From: a virus | Length of the DNA: 22,797 bases | Strand: one strand, 5' to 3' | Virus record (IMG/VR): IMGVR_UViG_3300030389_002756 | Location: 1 to 22,797 of that record | Part shown: piece by piece, positions 22,385 through 22,797 of the stretch | Layout of the letters: each line of letters starts with the position of its first letter | How positions within the stretch are numbered: the stretch's first letter is position 1 | Notes under the pieces: model-generated | Seen by the model: the letters and a program-made list of their open reading frames with translations, nothing else | Databases searched by the model: none | Told to the model about the DNA's origin: nothing | Position numbers and translations under genes: made by a program

Positions 22385-22545
22385 ATGCTAAAAGTTATTG
22401 AACCCATCCTTTTTGCCTTTCTTCGTGGCAAAGCAATAAAAAAACTCGCACTAGATATAGTACGAGCTATGGTTAAGAAATCCGATAATACTGTGGATGA
22501 TCGCCTTTGCGATATGCTAGAAAAAGCTTTGTTTCCGGGTAGATA
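22385..22545 (+). CDS. Small cyanophage-type protein, needs -1 frameshift
   Basis: Read directly, ATG 22385 gives only 22 residues (stop 22451-22453). A -1 shift at A AAA AAC (22438-22444) continues the frame to TAA 22543-22545 and gives 53 residues: hydrophobic helix VIEPILFAFLRGKAI, then LALDIVRAMVKKSDNTVDD and MLEKALFPGR. The joined protein matches a small marine phage pattern I recall (VIEPILxAFL...TDNTxDD...LFPG), so both halves belong together. Either the shift is programmed, or one A is missing from the run by mutation or sequencing error. TATAAT at 22373-22378 is so close that a transcript would be nearly leaderless. Confidence 0.55.
22438..22444 (+). other. Second A AAA AAC heptamer, in frame to slip
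   Basis: Zero-frame codons are AAA AAC, preceded by the A of ATA, the same heptamer and phase as at 2111. A 4+4 base-pair stem with one C-A mismatch and a GATA loop (22444-22465) begins at its last base. Function unproven; a homopolymer indel explains it equally well. Confidence 0.4.
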
Positions 22546-22618
22546 ACTACTTTTTCTTTTTTTTCTTTTTAGGTCTTCCTACCTTACTTCCGTAAGTGCC
22601 TTTGCCCATCGGAGCCAT
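22472..22618 (-). CDS. Lysine-rich microprotein, frame disturbed at A-tract
   Basis: Minus-strand ATG at 22618 encodes MAPMGKGTYGSKVGRPKKKK, which resembles, from memory, a short basic protein (GKGTYGSKxGRPxKKK) recurrent in marine phages. Such proteins usually end just after the lysines. Here a TAG at 22548-22546 is out of frame by one base, so as written the frame runs on antisense to the upstream gene to a stop at 22474-22472 (48 residues). One base fewer in the purine tract (22550-22570) would give 23 residues. The gene is likely real; its end is not certain. Confidence 0.45.
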
Positions 22619-22700
22619 AATTCAATAATGTAACTAAGCCAAGTATAGCTTTGTTGCCTTATATGACCAGTACGCTAGTGTGTGTTTGGAGGGACTTGTA

Positions 22701-22797
22701 ATGAAACTTGTAATGCCTTGGTCAAACTGGTTTAACAAACAAGCCAAAAAAAGGCGCAAAGTTGAGCCTTGGGTGCTGGCTGACGTTACATTAGAAG
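22701..22797 (+). CDS. Partial hypothetical protein, runs off the window
   Basis: ATG at 22701 with GGAGGG at 22688-22693 gives a well-placed start; the frame stays open for 32 codons to the edge. The visible part is basic and Trp-rich (VMPWSNWFNKQAKKRRKVEP) and then WVLADVTLE. No family can be named from this much. The 82 bases before it hold no gene that I can support. Confidence 0.6.
   Translation, partial: MKLVMPWSNWFNKQAKKRRKVEPWVLADVTLE

Noticed and set aside
22310-22672. Direct repeat TATGACCAGTA at 22310-22320 and 22662-22672
   Set aside because: Eleven bases, one copy in a terminator loop and one in an intergenic gap; no third copy noticed and no shared context, so chance is likely.

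Overview
The window reads as the tail-morphogenesis and distal region of an AT-rich, lambda-like siphovirus genome. Several small accessory genes and the fibre style resemble, from memory, phages of marine picocyanobacteria (Prochlorococcus/Synechococcus) and uncultured marine relatives. No database search was possible, so the host is an inference. There is no integrase, portal, terminase, polymerase or photosynthesis gene here, so lifestyle cannot be judged.

Region 1 (1-10556, all + strand) follows the lambda tail order almost gene for gene: head-tail joining protein (end only), tail terminator, a 50-aa small protein, tail tube, the G and GT chaperones made by a -1 frameshift on an A AAA AAC heptamer, tape measure (693 aa), then gpM, gpL, gpK, gpI and gpJ homologues. 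Junctions are tight: ATGA overlaps, directly abutting stop and start, or a few bases. The notable departures are a 71-residue beta-rich insert inside gpM and a gpL that ends before the cysteine-rich C-terminal region known from lambda.

Region 2 (10579-18598, + strand) is a large fibre locus: a collar-domain fibre, two small accessory proteins, a 436-aa fibre, a 1077-aa fibre with a C-terminal S74 self-cleaving chaperone and the best Shine-Dalgarno in the window, and a 565-aa repeat fibre without a chaperone. Two fibres share an N-terminal segment that looks like an attachment module. The S74 fibre carries four identical in-frame 20-nt repeats.

Region 3 (18645-20142) holds small genes: a coiled-coil protein, a membrane protein with a possible antisense partner (the two start codons overlap), a CxxC...CxxC zinc-ribbon microprotein and a proline-rich protein with a C-terminal hydrophobic segment. 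It ends with a good promoter whose predicted start falls on the first base of an 84-nt RNA that folds on paper into a closed four-way junction, followed by an intrinsic terminator.

Region 4 (20135-22050, - strand) is an overlapping four-gene cassette: a two-TM holin-like protein and three proteins with apparent Sec signal peptides, the last with no ordinary start codon. It is the only multi-gene minus-strand block in the window and the best candidate, with the structured RNA, for an undescribed system.

Region 5 (22039-22797) contains a divergent one-gene unit (promoter, GTG-start membrane/coiled-coil protein, strong terminator), a small gene that must be re-framed at a second A AAA AAC heptamer, a minus-strand lysine-rich microgene whose frame also slips in a homopolymer tract, and the start of another gene that runs off the end.
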